From Diplosphaera chodatii (taxonomy: Eukaryota > Chlorophyta > Trebouxiophyceae > Prasiolales > Stichococcaceae), in the NCBI GenBank assembly GCA_032358165.1, contig JAALGY010000001.1, positions 992,001 to 1,056,000 on the forward strand: a stretch of DNA of 64,000 bases, given 5' to 3'. The first letter of the stretch is position 1. Each line of letters starts with the position of its first letter. This document shows, piece by piece, positions 12,179-25,100 of this stretch. The notes beneath the pieces are model-generated. The model saw only the letters and a program-made list of their open reading frames with translations. It was not told the DNA's origin and searched no databases. A program made the position numbers and the translations under genes.

Positions 12179-15100
12179 ATGGAGGCGGACTCGGCCGTGC
12201 GTCCGGGAAGGTCGGAGAACGGCACCAACCGCTTTGTGAAGCGGTTCGTGCCCTTCTTCACAAAGCATATGAAGAACTGGTGGTTCTTCTGCAGTATCGC
12301 GGTATGCCAACAGTGCATTGCACACCAAGGATGGATGCATTGTCACCAAGCTGGTCGATGATCCTGCAGCTGATGGAGCCCTTTGTGAAACGCCAATGGA
12401 CTGCGGTGCCAAATACTGTAACTCTCGATCGTGCAGGTGCTTTTGGTCATCTTCATTGCACTGATTGCTCGCCAGGTGCGCCACGCAGCGAAGCACAGCC
12501 AGGGCTTGGCACACACGCTTCTCTCTCATGTCTGTGCACTCCTGCTGACGTGCAGACTGCTCGAACCGAATCATCTATCATATACCTCATGTCGCAGGTC
12601 GACCTGCAGTGGTTCTGGTTGGTGCTCTACGCCGCGATCACAGTGCCCTTTGCACCATATGTGGCAGATCCAACACGCTTCTTCAGGTGCTGCTGAAGAC
12701 GGTGGCAGCTCATGTGGCTATCTCGTGGTAAATATGGCGATCAGCAGCTCACTCAGCTGCTGCTTGTGCAGGGGCGGCCTAGTCGACACCCGGACCGATC
12801 TGAAGGCGCTGCTGATGCTGGCTGCATCGGTGTCCATCAGCTGGGTGTTTGCGAAGTGCGTCTAGTCTCCTCACTGTTGTCAACGTCGGTCATCGTTTTA
12901 CTTTTTCAGCGGTCGCCAATACACATATGTGGTGCTGACGATCGTCCGACTTACTGCCGCAGGTCCATCCTCAATGCGTCACTGCTTGGTGGCAGCTACG
13001 GCATTGTTGGAGCTGTGGCATACATGGTGAGCAGTTTGTATGCTCAAAGACTACCAGGGCTCACAGGCAGAGCTGAACAGCAAGCTGGATCTGTCCAGGG
13101 CCCAAGTCCAGCACGAAACATGAGTTCTATATTGCAGGCATACTATACATCTTTTGCTTCGGTGGCATTCGTTATCTACTTCCTGCGCACCCGCAAGGGC
13201 TATCGCTCACTGCCTGAAGCCATCCACGACAGGTAGGTGCTCTATCATGCTAACACGCCGGCACTAGAGACTTTATCATTGCGCGCGGCCTGTCAGCTTG
13301 TTTTGCCCTGTAAGGCACGTACGCCGAGTCTGTGCTGGCGCTGTGGCTCAGGTATGGCACGCTTGCCGTCATCAGCTTTGGTCTTGCAGTGGCATTCAGA
13401 CTGTACCAGGAGGTGTGGTCGAACGCCATCGTTGTTGCGGGTTTCTTCGGCGCGGAGGTATGGTGCAGATGCTGTGTGGCAGCCCTCCAGCATTGGTGCC
13501 ACACAAATGGACATCGGCGTTTGAGCAAAGTGCCTTTCTCCAATGTGTTCATCAGAATGTTGAGCTTTCCCTCTTTCATGTCTCAGCATTCAAAGGAGTG
13601 GTGGCTGGGGGCCACCATGTCAACTGTGATTCCTGTTGTGTATGCATTCACGGGCGGCATGCGGGCCAGCCTTGTCACCGACGCCGGTCAGGTGAGTGAC
13701 CAGCAGTGATGATATGATGCACAAATTGCGCTTGCCTGGTCAGCACGAGGACTGCAAGTACAGTGGGTAGCAAGTAATGTATTCACACCATGCATACGCG
13801 CATGTGGTGCAGATGGTCACGTGCGTGGGGCTGCTGGTGGCCATTTTGATTCTTCTTGGCGTGAACAACCCCAGGCAAGAGGCAGCTGCCTTAATGCCAG
13901 CTGCAGCACCGCGACGAGGAGTAGCACTGAGTGTACTTGAGCCTGGCGCAGGTCGTTTGCCACGTGGAACGCCAATGGTACTTGCGCCCTGCCCAACGAG
14001 TCGACGCTGACCTACGACCAGTGCGCTGCCATCGGCCAGGGCGTCGGCAACCTGACCAAGGCTGCTTTCACCTACACCAACGCCACCTGCAACTATACAA
14101 GTGTGACCAAACACCCTACATGTTTGCTGGTGTCCTGGGCATGCGCTGAAACAAGAATGGGTTGTGTTGGTGCACTGTCGTGCATGGTTACAGTGTGTTG
14201 TGCTGTGGCCTGGCAGCTATAACGTCGGGTCTGGTTTCTGACAACAGCAATTGCCAGCCAGGCTGTCTGCACCGCACCCAATGTGGGCGGAACCTGGACG
14301 CCTACAGACTGTGCCATAGAGACCCAGCCGCTGTGCCAGGTGAGCGCAATGTGACTCACTAACAGCGTGTCATGCTCTCAGCACGCCCGTGTTGAGCGTG
14401 CACCAAGACAGGTTGGTGCAGTGGCTACCACGCATCACCGCAAGAGTGTGCATCAGAGTGAACATCGCCCGTTCAATCATACTGCCTGTTGCTCCCAGGC
14501 CGCTGGTGGGAACTGGGACAAGTCCACGCAATGGAGCCTCAAGGTGAGCATATATAATATAAATGCAAAAGCTTTATACACGATATCGCTTGCAGGACAC
14601 CGCTGTGTACCCATGCAATTTGTTGACATGATGCAAAAGCGGTGTGTTGTTTGCACTAGCCTGGCTTCTCCTGCCCGTATGCTACAGGGGGGAGTGGACC
14701 TGCTCATTGTGGGCCTTCTTCAGGGCCTGCTGAGCTACCCATTCTTTGATCCGGTGCGACTCCGTTCCTGTACAGATTGCTTTGCAACTACATGTGGGTG
14801 CTGCTGTCTCGGATCAAATGTGTGCCAGCGCTATGCTGCATGTCATTGATTGGCCTCCTGAAACGGTACGCTGTACGCTGCTTGCAGGTGCTCACGGATC
14901 GTGCATTCCTGGCAGAGCCAAAGACCATGGTGAAGGCATTCATCTTGGGTGGCTGCATAGCTGGATTGTTTATCTTTTTCTTCGGGTTCCTGGGGATATT
15001 TGGCAGCATGGTAGCTGTTCTGCAGCCCTGGAGGCAAGGTTCCCTCCTGCAACTGCCTCGTGCATGAATTGCGAGCATGCTCATGTAGGCAGCAGGTCCG

Positions 15101-16740
15101 GCTGAGCTGATGCCGATGGCATTGCAGGGTGAGTGACGACATTTTTGCCGGTGTCAAGGCAGGGCAGCCCTCGGATGTAGCTCGGTTCTTTGGTGAGAAG
15201 AAGCACCGAGTCAGATAAGAACCATGGGTACATGATTAAGTTGTCTCCTCAACTGGCAAGTGGTGACGCTTTGTGCTGTACTCTTCCGCTACAGGTACTG
15301 CCGTGTTCAGCATTGTGAACCTCATCTTCATAACGCAAAGCTTGTCCACATTGGACTCTACATTCACGTCGGCTGCCAAGCTGATGGGGCCCGAGTTCAC
15401 TGGTGAGTGCCTCAGCAGGCTCCCATACAGAAATGTATGCAGTAGATTTGTTCCTGACAACACACACACAGATCAGTAGTATGCTTGATGGTTTTGAGAA
15501 CCGCGAATGAAGCCATCATGTCGTCTCGTACTGCAGGGCTTGTCGAGGATGGCGTGCCTCGGCCTCCCAACAAAGCCACGCAGAGGTGACCTGCTGAGGA
15601 TGCGTGCCTGCGTGAGCACTGCTATGCTTGCAGGCTCATGCCTCCAAAAAGCACTGGTCTTGACTCACCAACCCAGTGGTCGCAACGGCTCCTGCGTTCA
15701 TGCACGTCATGCAGACATCTGGCTTTTGGCCGCATCATCATATTGGTGCTGCCGGTCGTGGGCCTTCTGCCGCTGCTTGCGTCACCCACAGCGCTGGATG
15801 CCACCACCACTTCCGGCACAGGTGAGTACCCTCGCTTGCTGGTTGAAGCCTTGCGTGTTCACACATGCGTGTGATGCTCCTGTATCTTTATGTCCCCACA
15901 CTCACCAGCAAAGCATATTTTGGGACTGTCGTGGCTGCAGTGATCATGGGGCTTGGGCCGGCGATCTATGCACTGCTCATCCTGCCTCGTAACTCGTACA
16001 ACCCGCTCCTGTTCCACCTTCCCTTCTGGTGGTACGTACAATCCATCAAGGAAAGCTGCGGCATTGCTCCTGCATGTCGTGCATTGCCGGACACAAATAT
16101 TTTATACAATATTAAGAAATAAAAAAATAAAAATAAAAGGCGCATCTGACACTGCATGCATGTTGGGCACTCTCACTCTGTGCTGCGCGTGCAGGGGGGT
16201 GACAGTCGCCACTGTGTACCAGCTGTCCACTGCTGACTGCTGTAAGGACAGCATCAACATGACAGGCTTTTATATGGGCGGGGGGCCATATCAGGCGTTA
16301 CTCGGAATTAATGTAATTGGGACTGCCGTCGCCTGGTAACCATCACGATTACATTGTATACTTGATGATGCCACCCTGGGCTTGCAAATACATTGCATTG
16401 GGGCCCGTTGCGTAATGACCCTCTGCATCGATGATGCTCTGCAAGTGCGGGCATCTTGCCATGCAGGGGACTGGCGGCAGTTTGCCTTTTGGAGAACCCG
16501 TTGGGGTCTGGCCTTGCGCAGGACAACAAGGCTGGCAACAACTTTATTGGTGCGTCCAAACAGCTGTGGCGCCGGCGGCGGCGGCGGCGTGCCGTGCAGG
16601 GTGAACTTCCTGTCTCCCACAGCGCTGCAGCCACAGGCCTGGACGGGCCAGACGTCCACAAAGGCACATTTGAGGATGTGAGCGAGGAGGATGCAAAGAC
16701 ATCGCCTATGACAAATATTGAAATGGCACATCGCCTGTGA
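12179..16740 (+). CDS. Sodium/solute symporter (SSF/SLC5 family)
   Basis: Exons: 12179-12301, 12437-12475, 12598-12686, 12772-12855, 12963-13026, 13138-13232, 13352-13457, 13587-13691, 13813-13874, 13952-14100, 14248-14339, 14499-14543, 14688-14753, 14888-15033, 15128-15192, 15295-15402, 15537-15585, 15715-15821, 15914-16031, 16195-16335, 16467-16740; 708 residues, closing in phase. Diagnostic stretches are SISWVFAKSILNASLLGG, RTRKGYRSLPEAIHDRYG, EVWSNAIVVAGFFGAE, FTGGMRASLVTDAGQ, GFLGIFGSMV and SLSTLDSTFTSAAKL, all typical of SSF transporters with about 13-15 membrane helices. The length and FTGGMRAS region are compatible with a DUR3-like urea transporter, but the substrate cannot be read from sequence. 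Exons 10-12 encode an unusual Cys-rich loop with several glycosylation sites. The C-terminal tail is cytosol-like and has an Arg run. Donors at 13875 and 15034 are GC. Confidence 0.88.
16111..16138. repeat. A-rich low-complexity tract in an intron
   Basis: A run of A with a few T lies in intron 16032-16194 of the symporter gene, in sharp contrast to the GC-rich surroundings. It has no coding potential. Confidence 0.85.
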
Positions 16741-17413
16741 TGTGTCCACATCATATCACGCTGCAATTGCTTGACATTTTAGAGAGGTGTTACAACAATC
16801 ATTGGAGTGTCAGGGCGTTTAACCTGACATTGCGCTTTCAAGTTTCAATGTCACTCGCTTGATAGGCCTGCTCATGAGCGATCTGCACATTTACAGCTTT
16901 GCTGATGTTTCTTAACATAATACTGTGGCCCAGTGTGGTCGTCGTGTTGCAGCTGCAGCCAACATCAACCGTCACTTCGTACTGCTGCCCACATGCCGCA
17001 GAGCCAATCAATCAGCAATGACAGAGCATACCATGACCATTGCCTCTGGCCGCTGCGGCATTGCGAGCAAGCCCAGCATCTTACACGGCGCATCTGTGCG
17101 ATGAGTTGGAGATAGCTCGTGCCGACCTTGACCTGAAGAGTGCTGAAAAACTCGTGTCGCTGTTCTGCGCAGCTCACAACCCTAAGTCTGCTTTGGCGCT
17201 TGCAGCTTGCATGTGGGCTAGGATATTTACATGAGACGCACTGGTCCTTGGATGGGTATGCATCGATCAAACTTGACTGGCACCAGATGGCTCTGCCAGC
17301 ACGCCAACTTACAGACAGTACCATCAGTTGCTGCGAGCCACTCAACTGCTGGGAATCATCAACACCTTGCATGGAGCTTGCTCAAACCACACATCCGACT
17401 CACGTTGGGGCCT
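16741..17413. other. Convergent intergenic region
   Basis: The symporter (+) and F-box gene A (-) end here facing each other. The region should hold both 3' untranslated regions. TTACA at 17081-17085 reads TGTAA on the minus strand, about 330 bases after the F-box stop. I see no further gene. Confidence 0.55.
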
Positions 17414-20400
17414 TTACGACAGGCCTCTGGCACTCCTCAGCAGCTGCAGCCAATCTGTAGCATCACAGGGTACAGCTGCCCGCATTGCTGCTGCACCATC
17501 AAGCTCAGCGATGTCGTCGAAGGGTGCTGCGTGCTGCGGAAACGCCTCGTTCAGCCAGGCCCACACCGCTGCTGCGCCATCATTGGAGCGCGCATCCCAG
17601 GGCAGCGTGCCCTGAAATCTGCCCGCAACCGACCGAGTCGTAAGCGCACAGCGTCCCAGAGCATCCGCAGGCAGAGCGGCGGCAGTGGCCAGCGACACCA
17701 CCACATCGGATGGCTCCCTGAGCACGACTGTCAGACTGCGCGCCTGCGACGCAGCAAGGCAGAGGACATGGGCACGAGGATGACCAGACGCGCTATGCGG
17801 ATGACCAGACCCTATGCGGATGACCAGACGCGATCTGCTGCACTTGGCACCCCCGCATTGAACCCTGAGCGTGCGGATCGCACACAGAGGCAGGCTGGGG
17901 AGCAGCAAGCTGCTCATTATGAAATGGACGCACTCGGAGTTCCCAGAGTATGCAGCACAGCGTCTGCAGCGAGGGCCCATCCCAGGCTACCCGCATCTCA
18001 AATGGCACTCTTGGCGCACAGGCTCCATGAGGGGGATTGGGCTGCAGCAGCAACACATGCAATAAACTGGGTCGCATGCTGACCCGTCTGCCAGGGACCC
18101 AAGTCAGGGACGCATGTGGAGTGTTTTTGCACGCCCCCTTCATCATGACATCTTGACCACTGACTGGTCTTGCATCAATAACTTGCAAGCACCACACCAG
18201 CAATGCAAATATCAGCACTCACCTTCGCAAGGCTCAGGAACGTGAGGCTGCGCATGGCTGAGAGCGGCTCCAGGTCAGCAGGCACGATGCGCAAGACATC
18301 GCCGTCACCACCGATGCGCAGGTGCTGCAGCCGCGTGGCAGACCTGAGCTGAGCTGGAATGCTGTGCAGGCCGCAGCCCTGTGAACGTCAACAGCCTGGT
18401 CAGCTTGGAGCCGGAATGCATCGTGCACGGCCCTCACGGTATCTGAGTTGCGCTCCCAGCTTTGCGTGTTCCACATGCTGCAGAAGTGCAGCGGGCTGCC
18501 GACGCTGCTGCGGCGCGGGGTCTCTGACCAATGCGAGGCCAATGCTCTGAGCTGGCCTGACAAACCACTCTTGGCACTGCAGCTGAGATGCCAGTACCGC
18601 AATCCAATGATACCTGCAGATCCATGTCCTCCAGGTGGTCCAGATACACCGCTCTTGCGAACCCACGCCATGACGGTGGGTTGCAAATGACGAGGGAGTG
18701 CATTCGTGGCAGCTGCACCGCTGCCAGCGGAAGCATGCTGGGACTCTCCACGTCCTCACCCTGCACACGGATAGACGCTTCGGCAGATGATGGAGAGATG
18801 CATCGGCATCTGTATTGACGGCAAGCCATTGTGTGTTCTGGTTGCTGCCAAATGTGAGGCTGCAACGGAAGGCCAGCAATCATGACAGGCATGGTGGTGA
18901 GCATGTCTGTGCGTGCTGACAGAGGAGCGGCACACACCCAGAACCAGGCGGCTGTGACCTCGCAGCGTGTGTCCGGCTGTGAACGCAGAGCCGACACAAA
19001 AGCAGGGTGCAGCAGAAGGTCCTCACTGTCTGCAATGCTGAGGCGCTGCAGGCGACAACACACTGTCCAGTGATGCACTACATCAGTCAGCTCTTTGGGG
19101 TGAAAAGGCCGGTGCGCAGGTGAAACATCCATCGAACAGAACACCCCAACCAGCATGGTGCAACAGACACAGTTGACATGTGTTTGGCATGCTGCTGAAA
19201 GTGCTTGCCTGCAAGGCTGGCAGGGGGCACGCGATGCACAGGGTTCCAGAGCAGCTTGCCGCCTCAAGCACCTCCAGTGCCTCCAGTCCAGCCTGGAGTG
19301 TCCCCCCGGGGCTGAAGTGCACCTATGCAGGTGCCACACATTTGATCGTCCTGTCTGGGTGTCACCACATGTTGCAGCTGCTTGGGGGTGAGCGGGCATC
19401 GCACCTCTGCCCTGATGGGATACATGCAGTGCGACGCATGCATGCCGCATGTGCTTCCGCATGATGCAGCCCTCGGTCTGTTGATGTCAGAGCTGGAGGG
19501 CATTCAGCCAGCTCGCCAACTTCGTGGCGCACCATGTAGAAGCTCAGAAACGTCAGCGCTGTGAGGCTGCCAAACCCTGCTGGGAGCTCGCACACGTTTC
19601 CCTCCAGGGTGCCCCCCACACGCAGCCGCGCCAGGCGATGCAGCCGTGTGATGCTGGGCTGGATGGACCCGTTTGCTGGCTCCACCCCCGCCACCTTTGC
19701 CATGCAATTTGGCAGCTTCTGGGCTAGGTTATGCAATCTGAGTGATGAGTTGTGGCCTGTTGTTCCCAGGGAAAGCACACGCAAGGTGCAAAATACATCC
19801 AGTCACGGTGTGCTGGCAAATGATGCCCACCTGAAGCTGGAGGCAAGTGAGCTTGGTCAGGTGCCTAAGCGCCGCATCAGACGGCATGGTGGGATAACCC
19901 TCATCAAAGTCACGAGCGTCGCCCGGCGGCAGCAGCGCCAGCTCGTGCAGACTGGTCAGGCCTGCAGTGCAGCAATAGCGCCTGTTCAGGTGCATGCATT
20001 TGCGGATGTGCCCTGATTATGTCTGGCATGCGATGTACCTTGCAGTATTCTGTGTAGGGGTTCCCCACATGCTTGTTGACAACGTTCAGAGGTTTTCGGG
20101 GCAAAGTGCATCAGGTAGATGGGCGCAGCACATCACCGCAAATGCCTTCCCAATGCCCTGCCAGCTCCTCGAGACTTACGTAGCGCACGTAGCCGCACTT
20201 TGGCAGCGACAGGGTCAGGCTGCACTTGCAGAAGTCCACACTCACCGCTCTATCAGCAGCTTCACCTTTTTCACAACAACCACAAGTGGGCTGTGTTTCC
20301 CTCGTGATACAGCAGCAGCAGCAGGTGCACAATCGGCACCCCAACTGCAATATGCAATTGATGCTGCGTGACAACGATGACGACAAACAGAAAGAGCTCT

Positions 20401-21709
20401 GAAATGTTGTACCTGCGCAGGGCTGGAAGCCCCGCAAGCGGTGCCATGTCGCCGGTATGATCCACCCTGAGCAGCATTGCGCGGGCAGGTCAAGACGTGC
20501 TGGCATCCCTGCTCCGTGAGCCAGAAGGTGGCAGCTTGAGATGGTCGAGTGTAGCAGCACACCCGGCTCACCGTATGGTGACCTCCTCCAGCATCCTCAG
20601 CTGGCCCAGCACCTTCATGTCGAACGCCAGCGTCACCTGCATCTGCGAGGCTGTGCAGAGACGACCCGTCCGAGATGTTGGTCTCAATGGTTGTCTGGGT
20701 AGATGCAGGTGTCGTCTTGTTGTCACAGTCACAGTCACAATCACAGTCACGAAGCAAAACCACAATCAAGCCCTCAGCGCACTGTGGTTGTGGAGGTGTA
20801 TAGATGTGAGGTGTTGCAGCTCCTGCAGCCAACCCCAGCCGCTCTCGTTGGGTTGCCATCCAAAGGAGAAGCTCAGCCGCAGGCACCGCAGACTTGTGAG
20901 GCTGGCCAGCGGCGCAAGCATCCACTTCTCTGTGGGGTCCACTGGTGCACCTACAAAGGATCTGGGGACCTGGCCAGCATGCAGCACTAGGCTTGACACC
21001 ACTTGTTGCTGTGTGGTGGCATCTGTGCGTGATACATCAGAGCACAATTTGTTCCGCACCTGGCATGTCCACCACCAACTCTGTAAGGTTGGGCATTGCT
21101 TGCGGCCACGGTGGCAGCTCCCAGTGTGGAGTGTCCCGCAGATTCGTTTGGCGCCTGTGGATGCCGGGTGTCAGTCTGAAAGCGTCCGTCAACATCGCAC
21201 ATTTAATCATGACCTCCATGCAGAGCCGGCACATGCAGGTTGTGCTTACTTGATGTGCAGCGCACGCATTGCACTTGCGCGCGCTTGCAACCATTGCCGG
21301 AAGGCTTGCATCCTTTCCGGTGTGATGCAGGCGTCAAACATGTGCTCCTGTACGCAGCTTAGTGGAGCGACGGTGCCCCACAACCGCACATGCTGCAGGT
21401 CCAGCAGCGCACCGTGGAAGTCCTTGCACACAAGAGCCAGGCATATGCCCGTCCTGCGCAGCCGGCAGAAAACTTGACAGGCTGATGTCGCGGCACTGTC
21501 ATATGGGGCCTTGACAACACTGCAACAGCGCGAGGTTCCCGTAGATAGGCGCCAGTTCTCAGGTGTGTCGTTACTCACGCATCACTCAGCTACCTGGTTT
21601 CGCCAGGGCCGCAACGCGACAGGATGTCCTGAAGCACTGCCTTGGGCAGGTCAAGCAGAGTGAGCGACCGTGATTTCTCTGCTTGCGCACGCATGGATCC
21701 CAGCTCCAT
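17414..21709 (-). CDS. F-box / leucine-rich-repeat protein A
   Basis: Exons (5' to 3'): 21709-21594, 21453-21250, 21154-21060, 20950-20783, 20650-20572, 20466-20413, 20219-20137, 19961-19831, 19718-19533, 19322-19209, 19045-18938, 18760-18614, 18378-18223, 18041-17934, 17743-17414; 692 residues in phase. An F-box starts near residue 15 (LLDLPKAVLQDILSRCGPGE, then CLALVCKDFHG). Irregular leucine-rich repeats follow, such as LAPLASLTSLRCLRLSFSF, AGLTSLHELALLPPG and TRLHRLARLRVGG. A conserved C-terminal domain starts at LTVVLREPSD. F-box proteins usually bring substrates to an SCF ubiquitin ligase; the target is unknown. The start was placed just before the F-box; a second in-frame ATG lies at 21694. 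The intron after exon 10 begins with GC at 19208, and alignment with paralogue B supports it. Confidence 0.85.
17779..17834. repeat. Short tandem repeat, about 19-20 bases x 3
   Basis: The unit GGATGACCAGAC plus a CTATGC spacer occurs at 17779, 17799 and 17818. It lies in intron 17744-17933 of F-box gene A, so it is not coding. Confidence 0.85.
20722..20750. repeat. TCACAG microsatellite in an intron
   Basis: About five copies of a six-base unit (TCACAG, one variant) lie in intron 20651-20782 of F-box gene A. Confidence 0.85.
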
Positions 21710-22194
21710 TTGCTGGTGTACTTGCTGCGACACGCTGATAGGTGATGATGATCCGTGCAACTCTTCGCGACAGATGCTTGGCCATTGATATCAGAGTCTG
21801 AGGTGCAGGCAGCAGTGGGTTGTCAGATTTGCTGGAGATCTGACCGGGGCAGACAGGCAGCTGCTCTCTGCAGTCTGACAGCTGCGTGCATTCGTGCATG
21901 AACTTATTGCACAGCGTCAAACACTTGCTTGCACAGTGTTTACACAGGTTCCAACTCAGGCAATGCCCCGCAGAATGGCTCAATGTATTATTTATCTGAT
22001 GAGAGGTGTGCAAGACGACCGCAGACCTTGCCGACGCACACACTGTGCACACAACTCCTGCAGGTGGCATACTACCTTGCCTCCACAGCTGTTACGACAT
22101 ACACAGCCTAGCTCAGGACACGCCTGATTCGCATTGCCTACCAGCGGCCTGTAAGTAACAAGCCCCGGCACAACTTCCGCAGCGTGGGCATTGC
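21710..22194. other. Intergenic region between SF3B2 and F-box gene A
   Basis: Both neighbours are on the minus strand. The stretch should contain the SF3B2 3' untranslated region and the F-box gene promoter. No exon chain is visible. Confidence 0.55.
21940..21944 (-). terminator. Candidate TGTAA polyadenylation signal
   Basis: TGTAA on the minus strand lies about 250 bases after the SF3B2 stop at 22195. It is a short motif supported only by position. Confidence 0.35.
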
Positions 22195-25100
22195 TCAGAA
22201 GCGGAAGTCCTTGTCCTTCTGCCGCTTGTTCTTCTCGGCAGCCTTGGACTCGGCCTTGCGCTTCTGCTCGCGTGCCTTCTTGGCCACCAGGTCCGAGAAG
22301 TCCTCCCGCTGGGGCGCAGCGTCCTCGCGCGCTGCCACCATGCGATCCTGTGAGCAAGTTGCTTGTGTCCTAATTGGCTGATCACGGCACCGCGCACCAG
22401 CTGCTCAGATTAACATATTCACATCAATGCAATCGGATGTTTACCTGCATGCTGCAGACATCTGGGATCATGTGCATCAGTCACAAACACGACCTCAGCC
22501 GACAAGATAGCACTTTGGCCGCAACATGGCCATAAACAGCAAACAAACTGGTCGCCAGCTGAGTCCTTGCACACGGCTGCAGCCGCTGAACACTCCCAAC
22601 AAAGGCTGACTCTGCCGCAGCAACCAACGTCAGTACTTGCAGCACGCAAAACAGAACACCGACCTGCAGCAGCTGCTGGCGCTCTGCCTCGGACAGGCCC
22701 TCCAGCTCCTCTGGATCCACCGCGATGCCCACATCGCCCGCAGCCGCACCCCGCTCCCTGCACAAACAGCACCCTGTCAAGCGCTGCCGAGACATTCGCT
22801 GCACATACATGCGCCTGCATGCACTGCACCCTCCTGCAGGCCATGAAGCCAAGACTGGCATCCTTGCCAGTGGCAGGTACTTGGGTGTCATCTTGCACGG
22901 GCTGACAAGGGTTGCAAGGACCAGCGGAAAGCTGTGTCCTGGATGTATGCTGTCTGTGGGAGCATGTCCACGGGACAGAGGGCAGCAAGACCAGCTCGCA
23001 CTTGCGCAGGCCGACAGCGGGCTGCGCGGCGGGCTCGGCGTCTGCGCCGGGCACCACATATGTATGGTCGCTGCCCATGAGACCCTGCCCCGCCGCCGCC
23101 TCCTTTTGCTCCAGCACCTGATACAGCTGCCGCACCTCGCCTGCAGCACAATGATGACCAGCGGTGCATCTAGTGTTAAATACTGACATGTAATTGAGAC
23201 AATAACATGTAGCAGGTCGGCCATCAGCTACCAGGTGGCATCTGCACTTCGCACAGCCTGCAGGGGTAGTCTAGTCTGCATGAGCTCGGGCACAGCAGGA
23301 CCACCTGTGTCTTTGCCCTTCCGCAGGTCCAGCACATCGGGAGTGGGGATGCCGGACGGCAGGCTGCTGCCATAGCCTGATGTGATGCCGCTCGCGATGC
23401 CGCTGGCAATGCCGCTTGCGATGCCGGCAGCCAGTGCCTGCACACCCATAGGACACAGCGTCACACTATTGACAGGCTTCTGCCTGTCCCCAGGGGTACA
23501 TTCAACAGTACTGTGAGGTTGACCTGTATATGCATCACTCTGAGGTGTAACAGATGCCTCACCGCCTCATCTGGCTCCTCTGCTTCCTCCTCTTCCTCCT
23601 CCTCCTCAGACTCGGCCTCCTCCTCCGACTCGAGGTCGCCCCAGTGCGCACCCTTGTTGAGCTGCACAGCATGTGGCAGAGCATGAGATCCACGCAGTAC
23701 ACAGGAGGTGGAAAAGGACAGCTTGCAAACGCTCCTGATACTGGACAGCTGTACGCAGGCCGCTTCAGGTGCATGTGCCGATGCTCGTACTACGGATGGC
23801 AACCTACAGACTCGTGCGCTGATTTGTGTCGCACTGTGGGCTGGCGCACCCAGATGATCTCCATGTACAGGCACAGGTTTGAGGACGGAAATAGAAGCAG
23901 AAACATACAGATCAGACTCACTGTGTCATCGTCCTCGTCAAACTGATGCTCTGCAAAGACATCGCCGTAGAGGGGGATGCCGTCCTCGTTCACAGGGGGC
24001 TTGCCCCAGCCGCCCGGCTGGTACCCAAACTGTGCACCCGGCGGGATGGGCGCATTGAGGCCCGCGACCTGCAGGAGAAAATGGCCAATGAGAGCCCGCA
24101 CGGCTCACTGCCCAAGCGAGCGTCGACAAGCCACGCCCATGCCTTGACTTCCATCCGAAATGCCTTGACACGCAGCACACCCGAAGTGCAATTAAGGGCG
24201 CCTGCACAGATCTACTCGGTGGAGGGCTCGCAATGCCGTGGCCTGACAGGTGATCGGGCTGCGTGCGCTCACCGGCAGGTCGGGGTAGGAGGGCGGCGGC
24301 CCATAGCGCTGCATGTTGATGAGCCAGGGGGGCGGGGCGCCCTCCTCCATGCCCAGCGCCTCCCGCAGCTGCGGCGTGATGAGCCCCGCCTTGGCGCTCT
24401 TCACCTGCGACGCGCGGCGCAGACGCCATCATGTCATGCTTCGGCTCTGTGGCTGACACATATGACACAGTTGCACTGTTCCCTACACGCCTCACTCTGG
24501 TGTCACGGCATGGTCACTCAGGGTCTGCCTGATGGGACCAGAACCGGGCTCACCCGCGCCTCAAACTCCTTGCCCTCGTAGTACAGCTCGCCCAGGCCGC
24601 TGAGGTTCGGCTTGGTCTGGTACTTGAAGAAGGCATCGTGCAGCACCTGGTAATCTATGTCCAGCTTGCCCATCTTGCCCTGTGGCGGTACAACACTCTT
24701 GCGTCAGCACACAGATGCCATGGCTGGGGAGACCTCTGAGCATGCAGGAAAAATCTGCCTTCCACGGCGGGTGCACCAGGCGCTGATGTCACATGCTGGT
24801 GCCACACAGGCAAGTGTTTCACGAACACGCACTGTCATGCGGTCTCGCTGCTTCTGCTTGAGCTTCTTGCCCTCTTCCTTCTCCTTGTACGCAGACCGCA
24901 TGTCGCTGATGCCAGTCGCCTCGATGAAGTCGGGCAGCACGAATGCGGGCTTCTCGATTCCGCGCTTGCCCTACACATGGTTGCAACACCATCGTGCCAT
25001 ACTCACATCATCAGACACACACCACGTACAGATGTTGCACAGGCGCCAGATCCATGTGACCAGCAATCGCCATGCACACAGTAGCTACGCGTGCGGTGCA

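Noticed and set aside
17231..18082. 283-codon + strand frame
   Set aside because: It overlaps the last exons of F-box gene A, whose frame is confirmed by paralogue B; the + frame has no recognisable domain.
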